Numbered from the stretch's first letter, positions 1 through 7,737 are shown. The stretch: DNA of 56,859 bases from CAZZDA01 sp964652585 (GCA_964652585.1 CAZZDA010000001.1:1-56859); one strand, 5' to 3'. The notes: generated by a model not told the origin, from the letters alone. A program made the numbers and translations.

Positions 1-52
1 ATTCACCCCTTCGCTTCGCTACGGAGTGTAAACTTCTCATCCCTTTCTTTGG

Positions 53-139
53 CGGAGAGTGAGGGATTCGAACCCCCGAGACCCGTGAAGGCCTAACGGT
101 TTTCAAGACCGTCGCATTCGACCACTCTGCCAACTCTCC
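53..139 (-). tRNA. tRNA-Ser (anticodon UGA)
   Basis: Read on the minus strand this folds as a class II tRNA with a 7-bp acceptor stem (ggagagt/actctcc), a long variable arm and the T-loop ttcgaat. The anticodon stem acggt/accgt holds loop CTTGAAA, giving anticodon TGA, which reads UCA/UCG serine codons. The discriminator base is G and CC follows in the genome. It is the last of three tRNA-Ser-like sequences in a row on this strand. Confidence 0.95.
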
Positions 140-151
140 TTTCTGTTATGG

Positions 152-238
152 CGGAGAGAGAGGGATTCGAACCCTCGAAGGAGTTGCCCCCTTACGTCCT
201 TAGCAGGGACGCGCTTTCAACCACTCAGCCATCTCTCC
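152..238 (-). tRNA. tRNA-Ser (anticodon GCU)
   Basis: Class II tRNA on the minus strand with acceptor ggagaga/tctctcc, anticodon stem cgtcc/ggacg and loop CTGCTAA, so the anticodon is GCT, reading AGC/AGU. Its 5' end lies only 3 bp after the stop codon of the GIY-YIG gene upstream, so the gene and tRNA are probably cotranscribed. A degenerate relative with inserted hairpins lies on the other side of that gene. Confidence 0.95.
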
Positions 239-241
239 GTA

Positions 242-490
242 TTATTGTACTGTATTGTTCAATTGCTTTCTTACTTCTTTTCGCCCATCACCAGTTTTAA
301 GATATAATTCACGTGCAATGGCATCTTTTTTATTGGCATATGCTTCATAATATATCAATGTTGCAGGTAACTTATACTTTGTTGACGCAACCTTGCCATT
401 TTGATGTTCTGCGATCCTTCTTTTAAGATCATCACTCCTACCAGTATAGATAATACCACCTTTTAATTGTAGTAGATAGACATATTGCAT
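242..490 (-). CDS. Small stand-alone GIY-YIG nuclease-domain protein
   Basis: This 82-residue protein is a complete minimal GIY-YIG domain (UPF0213/YhbQ-like size). The first motif is YVY near residue 3, the second is YTG near residue 16, followed by the family basic helix (LKRRIAEH) and a tyrosine-tyrosine-glutamate segment in the position of the catalytic glutamate. Known family members are nicking or structure-specific nucleases, but the cellular role of stand-alone short forms is poorly defined. It is wedged between a broken tRNA-Ser copy (498-640) and an intact tRNA-Ser (152-238). Two sibling genes occur at 4988 and 43679. I infer a role in element mobility or repair from the placement only. 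No Shine-Dalgarno site is seen. Confidence 0.85.
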   Translation of the reverse strand: MQYVYLLQLKGGIIYTGRSDDLKRRIAEHQNGKVASTKYKLPATLIYYEAYANKKDAIARELYLKTGDGRKEVRKQLNNTVQ

Positions 491-497
491 ATTTATA

Positions 498-640
498 GGA
501 TTCGCCCGCTAATACAGCGGGCGCTCGCTGGTTTGGCGAGCGAACCCTCGAGAGAGCTAAAAACCCTCTAACGGCTTAGTTAGCAAGCCGCCGCTTTTTT
601 TACCCGCCGAATTGGCGGGCAACCACTCAGCCACCCTTCC
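498..640 (-). pseudogene. Broken tRNA-Ser-like gene carrying inserted hairpins
   Basis: On the minus strand the segment starts like tRNA-Ser (ggaaggg, then tggctgagtggttg), keeps an anticodon-like arm (cggctt/aagccg), a variable arm (agaggg/ctctct) and the T-arm start gagggttcg. It deviates in three ways. A cccgcc/ggcggg hairpin sits in the D-loop. Two hairpins (gctcgc/gcgagc and gcccgct/agcgggc) sit inside the T-loop between ttcg and aatcc. After aatcc the second T-stem strand and the 3' acceptor strand are missing, and the GIY-YIG gene begins 8 bp later. The anticodon loop is also distorted. It cannot fold as a normal tRNA, so I call it a pseudogene. Confidence 0.7.
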
Positions 641-732
641 ATATTATGATAATGTGTTTGTAGTTATGTTCTTTATATCGCACATTATATAGACACGCTT
701 TCAACCAATCGTATGGTATTTTACACCCCTTG

Positions 733-1467
733 TCAACGGTTTTTGAATGACCCCTGCGCTAATACTACGCCCCACACCTTCTGCGCTCCGGCATCTTTAC
801 ACACGGCTGCCGCATGCTCCAGTGTAGTACCGGTGGTCACCACGTCATCAATTAGCAACACGGTCTTTCCTGAAAGTATTTCTTTTTCATCTATACGGAA
901 TGGATTGCGCATTTTCTTTCTTTTCTCATGTGTTTTGTGAGCTTGCGATCTGTGCAACCCTCTCCTCTGCAATACGCGAGAGAGACAAACATCTTGAAAG
1001 GCAATATGTACCGATTCGGCAAGCTGCTCCGCCTGATTAAATCCCCGAAAACGCATACGGAAAGGGCTGAGCGGAATAGGAAGCATTACACACTGCTGAT
1101 GACCGCCAACTCTTACCCAAAAAGAAGCGTCCAGTGCGATAATAAGGTATGAGCCCAATGACGCACCTACCTCATATTGAAAATGGTACTTCCACTGACG
1201 AATGGCACTACGCACTTCTTTTTGATGATAGGCAAGAGCTGAAACGACACCATCAAGCGCATGGGTATTTTTGCATATTGTACACGTCACCCCTCCTACA
1301 GAATGTATTCCGCAAAAAACGCAGTGCTGTTGGCGCTGCACGCGAAAACGAGACGTACATGATGCACAAAGCACCACACCTCCAACACCACAACTAGCAC
1401 AGAGCTGGGGAAAGAGAACATCTTTGCAAAACTGTACGCAACGCGCCAAATCCACCTCTCTCCTCAT
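733..1467 (-). CDS. comFC: ComF family protein (amidophosphoribosyltransferase-like, DNA uptake)
   Basis: The protein (about 245 residues) has two N-terminal CxxC pairs (residues 23-26 and 34-37), a second set at 49-52 and 62-65, and near residue 204-216 the phosphoribosyltransferase PRPP-loop signature LLIDDVVTTGTT. This zinc-ribbon plus PRTase layout is that of ComFC, required for natural transformation in several bacteria. I place the start at ATG 1467, which overlaps the TGA stop of the upstream gene as ATGA. An in-frame upstream ATG at 1479 is possible. It is the last gene of the secretion operon, suggesting a role linked to DNA import or handling. Confidence 0.9.
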   Translation of the reverse strand: MRREVDLARCVQFCKDVLFPQLCASCGVGGVVLCASCTSRFRVQRQQHCVFCGIHSVGGVTCTICKNTHALDGVVSALAYHQKEVRSAIRQWKYHFQYEVGASLGSYLIIALDASFWVRVGGHQQCVMLPIPLSPFRMRFRGFNQAEQLAESVHIAFQDVCLSRVLQRRGLHRSQAHKTHEKRKKMRNPFRIDEKEILSGKTVLLIDDVVTTGTTLEHAAAVCKDAGAQKVWGVVLAQGSFKNR

Positions 1468-2087
1468 AAAGAGATCCACTCCGCACGATCAACACGCCAC
1501 GTCTTTTCATATTGCATTAAGGCAAGTTCAATATCCTGGTAATACACACGCGGTACTGCACTAATGCCCTTGGTTTCCTGGCGCTGAGTACGTATACGTA
1601 CCGTAGCTCTCCCCCGTTCTTCGTCTAAATTTTCCATGGTAAACTGCAATGCTTTTGTTACCACCCCATAATAATCGTCTGCTACAACATCACGCGAACG
1701 CTGCGCGCGCAATTGTGTGGAAAAGCTGTTGGTGATCAAAGGCTCCACATCGGTTAAATTTTCAAAATTACTCTCTGTCGAAAAACTACCATAGCGTTCC
1801 GTAAAGAGAAATGCTGTTTGCTGTAAACCTGCTTGTAATGGCGGCAATACGGGTACGTTCGTATCTTCCGGTAGAGGGTGTGTCTTATTGCCACCTTCCG
1901 GTAAACTACTACCCTGATCCACATTCGCAGTTGGCTGCGTTGTTGCAGCATCATTTATAGGTGTTGTCGGTGATGATTGCCGCAAGAGAAGCCACAACAC
2001 CAGCGCGACAATAATAAGGATGCCAAGCACCGCTCCAAGAATAATAATAAGACGTTTGGTAAAAATTGTCATAGAAAGAGATTTCAA
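1464..2087 (-). CDS. Membrane-anchored hypothetical protein of the secretion operon
   Basis: 207 residues: a short N-terminal tail, one strong membrane segment at about residues 12-34, a Pro/Thr/Gly-rich linker (about 36-85), and a compact alpha/beta domain to the C-terminus, presumably extracytoplasmic. I do not recognise a named family. It lies 19 bp after the VirB4 gene and overlaps comFC by 4 bp, so it belongs to the same transcription unit and may be an accessory envelope component of the secretion machine; that is inference from position. The first ATG encodes MKSLSMTIF; the later ATG at residue 6 is equally plausible. Confidence 0.75.
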   Translation of the reverse strand: MKSLSMTIFTKRLIIILGAVLGILIIVALVLWLLLRQSSPTTPINDAATTQPTANVDQGSSLPEGGNKTHPLPEDTNVPVLPPLQAGLQQTAFLFTERYGSFSTESNFENLTDVEPLITNSFSTQLRAQRSRDVVADDYYGVVTKALQFTMENLDEERGRATVRIRTQRQETKGISAVPRVYYQDIELALMQYEKTWRVDRAEWISL

Positions 2088-2106
2088 AAAATAAAAAATG
2101 ACATAC

Positions 2107-4116
2107 TTATTTTGCCGGCGGCGCAGGCGTTTCAGGAGTGGTGACGTCTATCTCTTGCGCTTCTTGCGAAATATCCGGTTGTTGCTGTGATACGTTTTGC
2201 GCGCTCTCTTGTTCACGCAATTCTTGCTCTTCTGCAAATCGCTGCTTTTCCTCTTCAATTTCCAAAAGTTGCCGTGGGTCAGAGGTGATTAACTGGTCCT
2301 CTGTATATGACGCAACTACTTTAATGGCAGCATGCTTCTGTCCCGCAAAGAAAATGCCCTCGCCAATAGCACATTCAAGCAAAAGATATTTTTCTCCTTG
2401 GGTCAAAAGAAATGTTTTTTGAATTAAGTCCGCACTTGCGGGTGATTGTTTTAAGAGTAGTTGAATAGCTGAATTGTTGACAATTGCCTGCCCGTACACT
2501 GAGGTCAAAAAATCATTCACGTCCTGGGTAATAGTCGTCACGCCCAAATAATACTTACGGCAACGTTTCACCAGCGCAAAAATAAATCGAGCGGAATCCT
2601 CATGCTGCATCAGCCACCACGCCTCATCAATAGTAAGAATACGACGCTTGAGCTGTGAACGCACGACATTCCAAATATAGTTAACAATGGTGTAAATAGC
2701 AATGGGGCGCAACTCATCTTCCAAATCCCTGACTGAGAAAATAACCAGCTGATTCTTCATTTCTACATTCGTTGGATGATTCAGAAGACCGGCGAATGTG
2801 CCATTGGTGTACTTACGAAGACGAAGCGCTAAGTCCTCGGCTCCTTCCATACCTTCCAACACTTCCTGAAAATCCTGCATAATAGGCGACTCCACTTTTG
2901 AGAGATCTGATTGCGGCGTAATATCTTTTTTTGCATACGTTTCCAAAAGCGCGCGATCAATAATTGAATCTTCCTGATGAGTTAAATTGCCAAGCATAAT
3001 ACGCACCAAACCCTTGAGTGTAATGACCGCGCCGCGAATAATATCTCCCGCTCGCACATCTTCTCCAACCGGACGCGGAAGATCAAAAGGATTGATCTTG
3101 CTATCAGAGCTCAAAGAAATATTTACATAGGTACCTCCCACCGCATCCGAGAGATGTTTGTACTCACGCTCAGGATCAATAACAATAACATCTGTTCCAA
3201 GCATAAGTGAACGCAAAATTTCCAGTTTAATAGCATACGATTTTCCGGCGCCGGATGTTGCAAAGACCACAAAATTTGCATTCTGGAGTGAAAAACGATC
3301 AAAGAGAATAAGGCTGTTATTATGCCGGTTGATACCGTACAAAATACCATTGTCCGAGGTAAGCTCCGAAGAAGTGAATGGAAAAGATGATGCAGCCGGA
3401 CTTGTATTCATATTAAACACAATCGCAAGTTCATCGTTGCCAAGAGGTAGTGTTGAATTAAATCCCTGCTCTGCCTGATAGAGTACTTTTTTGGTAAAGA
3501 CCAAGCGAGATCCAAAAATAAGCTCCGTGTCTTCGGTCATTTGATTCAGCTTCTCAAGCGAATCAGCATAGAGCGTGACATAGAGCGCATATTGGAAAAA
3601 ATGTTCTATACCTTGCGTGAGATCATCACGAAGTTTTTCAATATCTCGAAGCGCCGTTTCCCGAATAGGATCGCGAGGCGCTCCTTTCTCTGTATCCGCA
3701 ATAAGTTGCGCTTCCAAATTACCTACTTTGTTGCGCAAGTCCTTCAGTGCCACCGATGATTCAATAGGATAAAAAAACATGGAAACATCAAGCTCCACAT
3801 TGAGATTAATAATCGGCGCAAACCAACCAATACTGATATAACGAGGATAGTTAATAACAAACAAAGTTCGCACATATTTTTCTCCCAACTGTAAAAAATT
3901 GGAGCTTACCTTCATCGCAGCAGGCGCTATAAGATCCAAAACGGAAATCTCACCTTTACGCAATATCTTTTCCTCCTTCAAGAGTACTTTTTCTTCTTCC
4001 ACTTTTGTTTTTTCTTGTTCTTTTCGTTCTTTTGTCGGCACCATACCTTGCACAGGCCGATTTTTCGCTCGCTCATCTTTCTTTTCCCGTTGTAAAATAT
4101 TTTTTGGTTTGAACAT
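2107..4116 (-). CDS. VirB4/TraC-family type IV secretion ATPase
   Basis: About 670 residues. Residues near 285 carry a Walker A (ATSGAGKS) and near 495 a Walker B with the VirB4-typical sequence TIDEAWWLM; the central region is the HerA/FtsK-type motor. The N-terminus is charged and the C-terminal 60 residues are Glu/Gln/Pro-rich and probably disordered. VirB4 proteins energise pilus assembly or substrate transfer at the inner membrane. The open frame extends to a TTG at 4137, but that extension (encoding a residue run EISLQG) is supplied by the terminal repeat of an inverted-repeat element, so I prefer ATG 4116. The N-terminal TraC-like module is in a separate upstream gene. Confidence 0.93.
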   Translation of the reverse strand: MFKPKNILQREKKDERAKNRPVQGMVPTKERKEQEKTKVEEEKVLLKEEKILRKGEISVLDLIAPAAMKVSSNFLQLGEKYVRTLFVINYPRYISIGWFAPIINLNVELDVSMFFYPIESSVALKDLRNKVGNLEAQLIADTEKGAPRDPIRETALRDIEKLRDDLTQGIEHFFQYALYVTLYADSLEKLNQMTEDTELIFGSRLVFTKKVLYQAEQGFNSTLPLGNDELAIVFNMNTSPAASSFPFTSSELTSDNGILYGINRHNNSLILFDRFSLQNANFVVFATSGAGKSYAIKLEILRSLMLGTDVIVIDPEREYKHLSDAVGGTYVNISLSSDSKINPFDLPRPVGEDVRAGDIIRGAVITLKGLVRIMLGNLTHQEDSIIDRALLETYAKKDITPQSDLSKVESPIMQDFQEVLEGMEGAEDLALRLRKYTNGTFAGLLNHPTNVEMKNQLVIFSVRDLEDELRPIAIYTIVNYIWNVVRSQLKRRILTIDEAWWLMQHEDSARFIFALVKRCRKYYLGVTTITQDVNDFLTSVYGQAIVNNSAIQLLLKQSPASADLIQKTFLLTQGEKYLLLECAIGEGIFFAGQKHAAIKVVASYTEDQLITSDPRQLLEIEEEKQRFAEEQELREQESAQNVSQQQPDISQEAQEIDVTTPETPAPPAK

Positions 4117-4252
4117 ACCCTGTAGTGAAATTTCCAAGTTAAAGTTAAGTTTTATATTTGTCTTACTCGTACATATATTAATGCTCTACGTATTTTGTTA
4201 TTTTCTGTTATTGAGTCCAAGGCGCTACTTTGGAAATTCTACTACGGGGCAT
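4114..4252 (-). mobile_element. Gene-less inverted-repeat element (about 139 bp)
   Basis: Two 23-bp inverted repeats bound this spacer: the left end (4115-4137) starts ATACCCTGTAGTG and the right end (4230-4252), read on the opposite strand, starts ATGCCCCGTAGTAG; both continue to AATTTCCAA. Between them are about 90 bp without a credible gene. The same pair of ends bounds the GIY-YIG gene at 4968-5280. In this copy both ends have TTTCCAA, in the other both have TTTTCAA, so the difference keeps pairing intact. I read it as an internally deleted, MITE-like relative. It abuts the start codon of the VirB4 gene. Confidence 0.65.
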
Positions 4253-4289
4253 ACTATTACCCTCTTTTACTATCTTTAAATGATACTTC

Positions 4290-4970
4290 TTATCCTATCA
4301 CTCGTGTTTTTTCTAATGGCTGTAGTGGTTGGCGAATAGAGACATCAGGATTGTAGGTATTGTAATAAAGTTCGATCAACGCCTGCGTATCAAGATGCAC
4401 AGCGGACACCCCAACACTAAACAGCCCATTCATAATATGATCAACACGCATAAGTAGTTCTCTTTTGCGCCGCTGAAAGATCTTTTCCTGCAACCGCACA
4501 ATATTTGCCGGCTTGAATGTATCAAGCAGGCGCCCGCCAAAACTTTTTTGTTTGTTGGAAGTTGGGTCATAGGGCACTACCACATAAAATTTCTTGGTCA
4601 TAATCTCTCCAATTTTTACAAGCTCTGCCACATAGTCACGATACTCGCTGATTTGAAAACGCAAGAGCTCATTTTCCTGCTCTTTTTCTGCCATTTGTAA
4701 TCGTTCAATATAATTGTCAATATTCAACTTGCGAGACTGTACAACAATTTGGATGGGAAAATCAAAGGAATTGAGAAAATTAACATATGCGGCAATAATA
4801 GCATCTTGCTCCTCTTCAGATTTAAGGGAAAAATTAATAGACGAAACAAGAATGGACGCCCTGAGCGTGCCATCCTTCATAATAACAATATCATCACGTA
4901 TTTCGGCAATATCAATATATTTTCTAGTTGAGATACGTGGCTTTGTTCCCTGAAGTTTTTTTGACTGCAT
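4290..4970 (-). CDS. TraC-like / VirB4 N-terminal domain protein
   Basis: About 226 residues, no membrane segment. The opening (KYIDIAEIRDDIVIMKDGTL) and the following helix-rich region with RVDHIMNGLFSVG near the C-terminal third match the TraC-like N-terminal module that in larger VirB4 proteins precedes the motor domain and contacts the inner-membrane complex. Here it is a separate gene upstream of the motor gene at 2107-4116. The frame can be extended to TTG 4991, where it overlaps the GIY-YIG stop by 4 bp, but that stretch lies in the inverted-repeat end, so I prefer ATG 4970. The family assignment is by recognition, not by alignment. Confidence 0.8.
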   Translation of the reverse strand: MQSKKLQGTKPRISTRKYIDIAEIRDDIVIMKDGTLRASILVSSINFSLKSEEEQDAIIAAYVNFLNSFDFPIQIVVQSRKLNIDNYIERLQMAEKEQENELLRFQISEYRDYVAELVKIGEIMTKKFYVVVPYDPTSNKQKSFGGRLLDTFKPANIVRLQEKIFQRRKRELLMRVDHIMNGLFSVGVSAVHLDTQALIELYYNTYNPDVSIRQPLQPLEKTRVIG

Positions 4971-5280
4971 ACCTTGTAGTGAAATTTTCAATTATTTTCT
5001 AAATAAAAATATTCTTTTAATCTTCGTTTGAGCAATCTTTTCCCCTGTGTAGTTTTCAGATATTTTTCTCTACGTTTTGCATCATACTCATTCAAACACG
5101 CTTCATAATAAATCAATTTCCAAGGTCTGTAAGGTTTTGTTGCTTTATTCATTCCATGATTATGTTCTTTCATCCTTTTTCGTAAATCATTTATAAATCC
5201 TGTATAGAACTTGTTATTAACGCTACTTTGTAATACATAAACATAGAACATAATCACTTGAAAATTCTACTACAGGGCAT
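4968..5280 (-). mobile_element. Inverted-repeat element carrying a GIY-YIG gene (about 313 bp)
   Basis: The 23-bp end at 4969-4991 (ATACCTTGTAGTG and on to TTTTCAA) is an imperfect inverted repeat of the end at 5258-5280 (opposite strand ATGCCCTGTAGTAG and on to TTTTCAA). The GIY-YIG gene fills the interior almost exactly. The element lies between prgI and the TraC-like gene and its downstream end merges with the TraC-like start codon. The sibling without a gene is at 4114-4252. I see no clear target-site duplication. In the operon transcript the two ends could also pair and hide the downstream start codon. Confidence 0.65.
4988..5251 (-). CDS. Small GIY-YIG nuclease-domain protein inside an inverted-repeat element
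   Basis: 87 residues: YVYVLQ as the GIY half at the N-terminus, YTG as the YIG half near residue 17, then the basic helix LRKRMKEH and the family IYYEAC segment with the candidate catalytic glutamate. ATG 5251 is preferred over the GTG at 5257. The gene is enclosed by 23-bp inverted repeats and interrupts the otherwise compact secretion operon between prgI and the TraC-like gene. It is related to the genes at 242 and 43679. The stop overlaps a TTG from which the TraC-like frame could start. Function beyond the nuclease fold is unknown; its placement suggests a selfish element. Confidence 0.85.
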   Translation of the reverse strand: MFYVYVLQSSVNNKFYTGFINDLRKRMKEHNHGMNKATKPYRPWKLIYYEACLNEYDAKRREKYLKTTQGKRLLKRRLKEYFYLENN

Positions 5281-5344
5281 AGAAATCAACTTATAACTTA
5301 TCACTGACAACCAACAACTAAGCGCCGGATAAGCATAACATAGT

Positions 5345-5809
5345 TTATTGTTTATTGCTGGTTGTGGGTTGTGGGTTGTTAGTTCGTGTTTCTCCCCGAT
5401 ATACACCTCCGGTATCGACCACAAGAGAGAGTTCTGAAAGACGTGACGAGGATATATGCTCCTTACCAATAAATTGAGGTGCTTTGACTGTTTTGTTCTT
5501 TTTACGAATAGTAGGTTTTTTATCAACCCCCTCCGGTATCCATACACGCAATTGATAGCGTTTCATTGTCTGAAAAACATTTAAGAGAAAGTAGTAGAAA
5601 GGACGTCCATTGACTTTCAAGAAAGCGAATAACCCCGAAAAACCAAAGGTTAGCACAGCCAACAGCAAAAAAAGTACAAAGTCAGAAAGCTTATATTCAA
5701 TGAACATGATGATCAGCGCAACAATAATAATGATAAACTGCCGCGTCGTAATGGGACCAATAACTTTGTCCTCAACATCAATAAATTGTGGTACAACAAA
5801 TTGTTGCAT
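5345..5809 (-). CDS. PrgI family inner-membrane protein of the secretion system
   Basis: 154 residues. The N-terminal FVVPQFIDVEDKVIGPIT and the two closely spaced membrane helices (about residues 25-42 and 45-63) followed by a short conserved stretch (NGRPFYYFLLN) are the PrgI family pattern. PrgI proteins sit beside VirB4/TraC genes in conjugative and related systems of Gram-positives and Patescibacteria and are thought to form part of the inner-membrane channel. The C-terminal 55 residues are charged and variable. The spacer after it (5252-5344) and before it (5810-5934) holds degenerate acaacta/ttgttag-type repeats and no gene. Confidence 0.85.
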   Translation of the reverse strand: MQQFVVPQFIDVEDKVIGPITTRQFIIIIVALIIMFIEYKLSDFVLFLLLAVLTFGFSGLFAFLKVNGRPFYYFLLNVFQTMKRYQLRVWIPEGVDKKPTIRKKNKTVKAPQFIGKEHISSSRLSELSLVVDTGGVYRGETRTNNPQPTTSNKQ

Positions 5810-5934
5810 AAAACTAACTTACAACCTACTACTTACAACTAACAACATCGTGAAAAAAAATTTTGTTAGCTGTGTATTGTTGATTATAGGATAACATAAT
5901 TGTAGTCAGTTATGGGTTATAGGTTGTTGGTTAA

Positions 5935-7737
5935 TCAGAATCGTAAGCTTTGATTAAGGTCCATAATTGCCTCAAATTCCGCTTGGGTAAGTTTATTATC
6001 TCCTGACCGATCAGACATAAGATCATCAACACTCTTCTTTTCAAGTAGACCTTGGTGCCCTAATCCAACATATGCCGCAAAAAGTGGGCTTTGACGAAAT
6101 GCCTGAATACCTTCTATACGCTTCTCAAAAGCATCATCTTCCAGTACATCTATTTTTTGTTCAATCTTTTTTATGGCAGATCTAGGATCAGTATGCATTC
6201 TCCGAAAATCCTCCAAAGTTAATGTACGCAATTCATCAATTGGACCCGTGAGTTTCGGTGTTGGAGCGTTTTTTACCGCATCAAGAACAGATTTACCTCC
6301 TTGGTTTTGTGCTCCCGAAAAGCGTTCTACAAATGGCGCTTGTGGAAATATCTGATTTTCTTTAGCAGTTATTTCTTGTGGTTTTTTCGGTAAAACATCG
6401 GGTGTCGAGGAGGAGTTGTTGGATGGTGACGACGGAAGTACACCCGATGTTGAGGAGAAAAAACCTTTTGCGTGTTTTTGGTGTATACCACCTGCTTCAA
6501 GAAGGTGTCCCGTTTTTTCACGAAATTCTTGCACAGAATCTTGTACTTGCTCTTGTTGTTCTTTATGCGCCACTGTATCTGTTTTATCTTGCCTGTTCCA
6601 TGTTCCATGTTCCATGTTATGCGGTATAGCCGGTGGCGGTGGCGCAATTTCCGGTGGAGAAAAAACCGATCGTGCGTAAACTTTTTCTTCTTTTTTCTCC
6701 GCTCGCTTCTTATGCAAAAGCGCTGAGGCAATATGTTGTTCTTCCTCCTTTTTATTCTTGGTGGTTACTTTGTTTTTTGACTTTTGACCTTCTGTCTTTA
6801 TCATTCCGAGCGCAGTCGAGAAATCTCTTTTTTGTTGTTGATTCATGAGCCGGATTAAATGCACTGCCGCTCCTTCGCTTACACCAGCACCACCTTGTTC
6901 AGCAGGACGCACTAAAGCATCGCGTGTGGCAATTCTATCCCGAATACCCTTGAAAGCTGATTTTAATATATTGATAATTTTTTTCTTCCGTTCCTCATCG
7001 CCAAGATCAACTCCCACTTCAACTATCATAGCTTCCAAAACTACGTCAGCGGGAACAGTATTGTCGCTCGCGGTTGTTCCACTTTCGGCTGCTGCGGTTG
7101 AGAGTGGTGCGACCGCTCGTATGCGATTGTCTTGCCTTTCCGAAGAAACGCTCAATTTTTCTCCTCGGTCATTACGCACAATTTCACTCGCTAAAGAGCT
7201 TTTTTGTTTTTTGATCTGCTCCAACTCCTCTTGCTCCTCCTGCTCTAATCCTTCTCCGAAAAGATTATCTGTTTTTTTGGCAGTTGTGAGTGATGCGATA
7301 ACTTTTTCGCTTTCTAGACGTCGTACACCATCTTTTTCTTGGGTATCTAGCGTCTGGGGAGTTGAAAGCGAAGAAGATACAACTCCTGCCGGTTCCACTG
7401 TAGAAAGCGGTCGTTCCACTTGGGGTCGCTGTGGTTGAGAGTGGTGCGACCGCTTGGCATCTTGAGTACTTACACCAGAAGGCTGAAGGACATTCTTGAC
7501 AAGTTCATCAGCCAATTTTTTCGCACCTCCCGCATCCATTCGTAACTCCTCACGCAAATGCCGTGCAAGATTCTGTATTTTAATCTCACCTGCCGCTATA
7601 CGCATAACTAAAAGCGCCAACTTCTGTTTGTAGATGTTTTCCAAACCGGCAATCACACCCATCGTTTCGGGAGACGATAGCTTTGTCCGCACTTCAAGCG
7701 GCAGCTGCTGGTATTGTTGTAGCGTTTGTTGAAACAT
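5935..7737 (-). CDS. Repeat-invaded, low-complexity protein of the secretion operon
   Basis: 600 residues, largely hydrophilic, with Glu/Lys/Gln/Ser/Pro-rich disordered stretches. Two more ordered parts are visible: an N-terminal helical segment (about 1-90) and a C-terminal segment (about 490-600). No membrane helix is seen. Four palindromic repeat copies from three families are translated in frame here (6382-6464, 6801-6827, 7070-7117, 7406-7454), two of them the same family in different reading frames. It lies between the VirB6-like gene and prgI, so I infer a cytoplasmic accessory or substrate-linked role. I do not recognise a family. Confidence 0.75.
   Translation of the reverse strand: MFQQTLQQYQQLPLEVRTKLSSPETMGVIAGLENIYKQKLALLVMRIAAGEIKIQNLARHLREELRMDAGGAKKLADELVKNVLQPSGVSTQDAKRSHHSQPQRPQVERPLSTVEPAGVVSSSLSTPQTLDTQEKDGVRRLESEKVIASLTTAKKTDNLFGEGLEQEEQEELEQIKKQKSSLASEIVRNDRGEKLSVSSERQDNRIRAVAPLSTAAAESGTTASDNTVPADVVLEAMIVEVGVDLGDEERKKKIINILKSAFKGIRDRIATRDALVRPAEQGGAGVSEGAAVHLIRLMNQQQKRDFSTALGMIKTEGQKSKNKVTTKNKKEEEQHIASALLHKKRAEKKEEKVYARSVFSPPEIAPPPPAIPHNMEHGTWNRQDKTDTVAHKEQQEQVQDSVQEFREKTGHLLEAGGIHQKHAKGFFSSTSGVLPSSPSNNSSSTPDVLPKKPQEITAKENQIFPQAPFVERFSGAQNQGGKSVLDAVKNAPTPKLTGPIDELRTLTLEDFRRMHTDPRSAIKKIEQKIDVLEDDAFEKRIEGIQAFRQSPLFAAYVGLGHQGLLEKKSVDDLMSDRSGDNKLTQAEFEAIMDLNQSLRF
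6382..6464. repeat. Palindromic element, CTCAACATCGGGTG family, in frame
   Basis: The ends pair (ttttttcgg at one side, gaggagaaaaaa at the other) around the inverted cores aacatcgggtgtcgagg and acacccgatgttgagg. Translated in the host gene it gives a Ser/Pro-rich insertion. Related copies are at 12961-13044, 14116-14190 and 34124-34188. Confidence 0.75.
6801..6827. repeat. TCATTCCGAG-type repeat fragment, in frame
   Basis: tcattccgagcgcagtcgag followed by aaatctc matches the half-site style of the ATTCC-type repeats at 26911, 30696, 32025 and 32780. It is translated within the 600-residue secretion-operon protein. Confidence 0.5.
7070..7117. repeat. AGCGGTCG palindromic element, in frame (copy 1)
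   Basis: 48 bp beginning gcggttgttccact and ending agagtggtgcgaccgct. It is a diverged copy of the 49-bp element at 7406-7454. On the coding strand it gives an Ala/Ser/Thr-rich insertion, in a different frame from the neighbouring copy. Confidence 0.75.
7406..7454. repeat. AGCGGTCG palindromic element, in frame (copy 2)
   Basis: 49 bp with outer arms agcggtcg/cgaccgct and inner arms ccact/agtgg. It differs from the leuS copy (33277-33325, opposite orientation) at only 2 positions by eye. In this frame it encodes a His/Gln/Pro/Arg-rich stretch of the 600-residue protein. Confidence 0.8.

Noticed and set aside
498..640. Functional third tRNA-Ser
   Set aside because: The T-stem second strand and 3' acceptor strand are missing and the anticodon loop is distorted.
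5254..5547. 97-codon minus-strand frame downstream of prgI
   Set aside because: It overlaps prgI in another frame and runs through repetitive spacer sequence; no supporting features.
6845..7438. 197-codon plus-strand open frame
   Set aside because: It is opposite the 600-residue secretion-operon gene and is largely repeat-derived and low-complexity.
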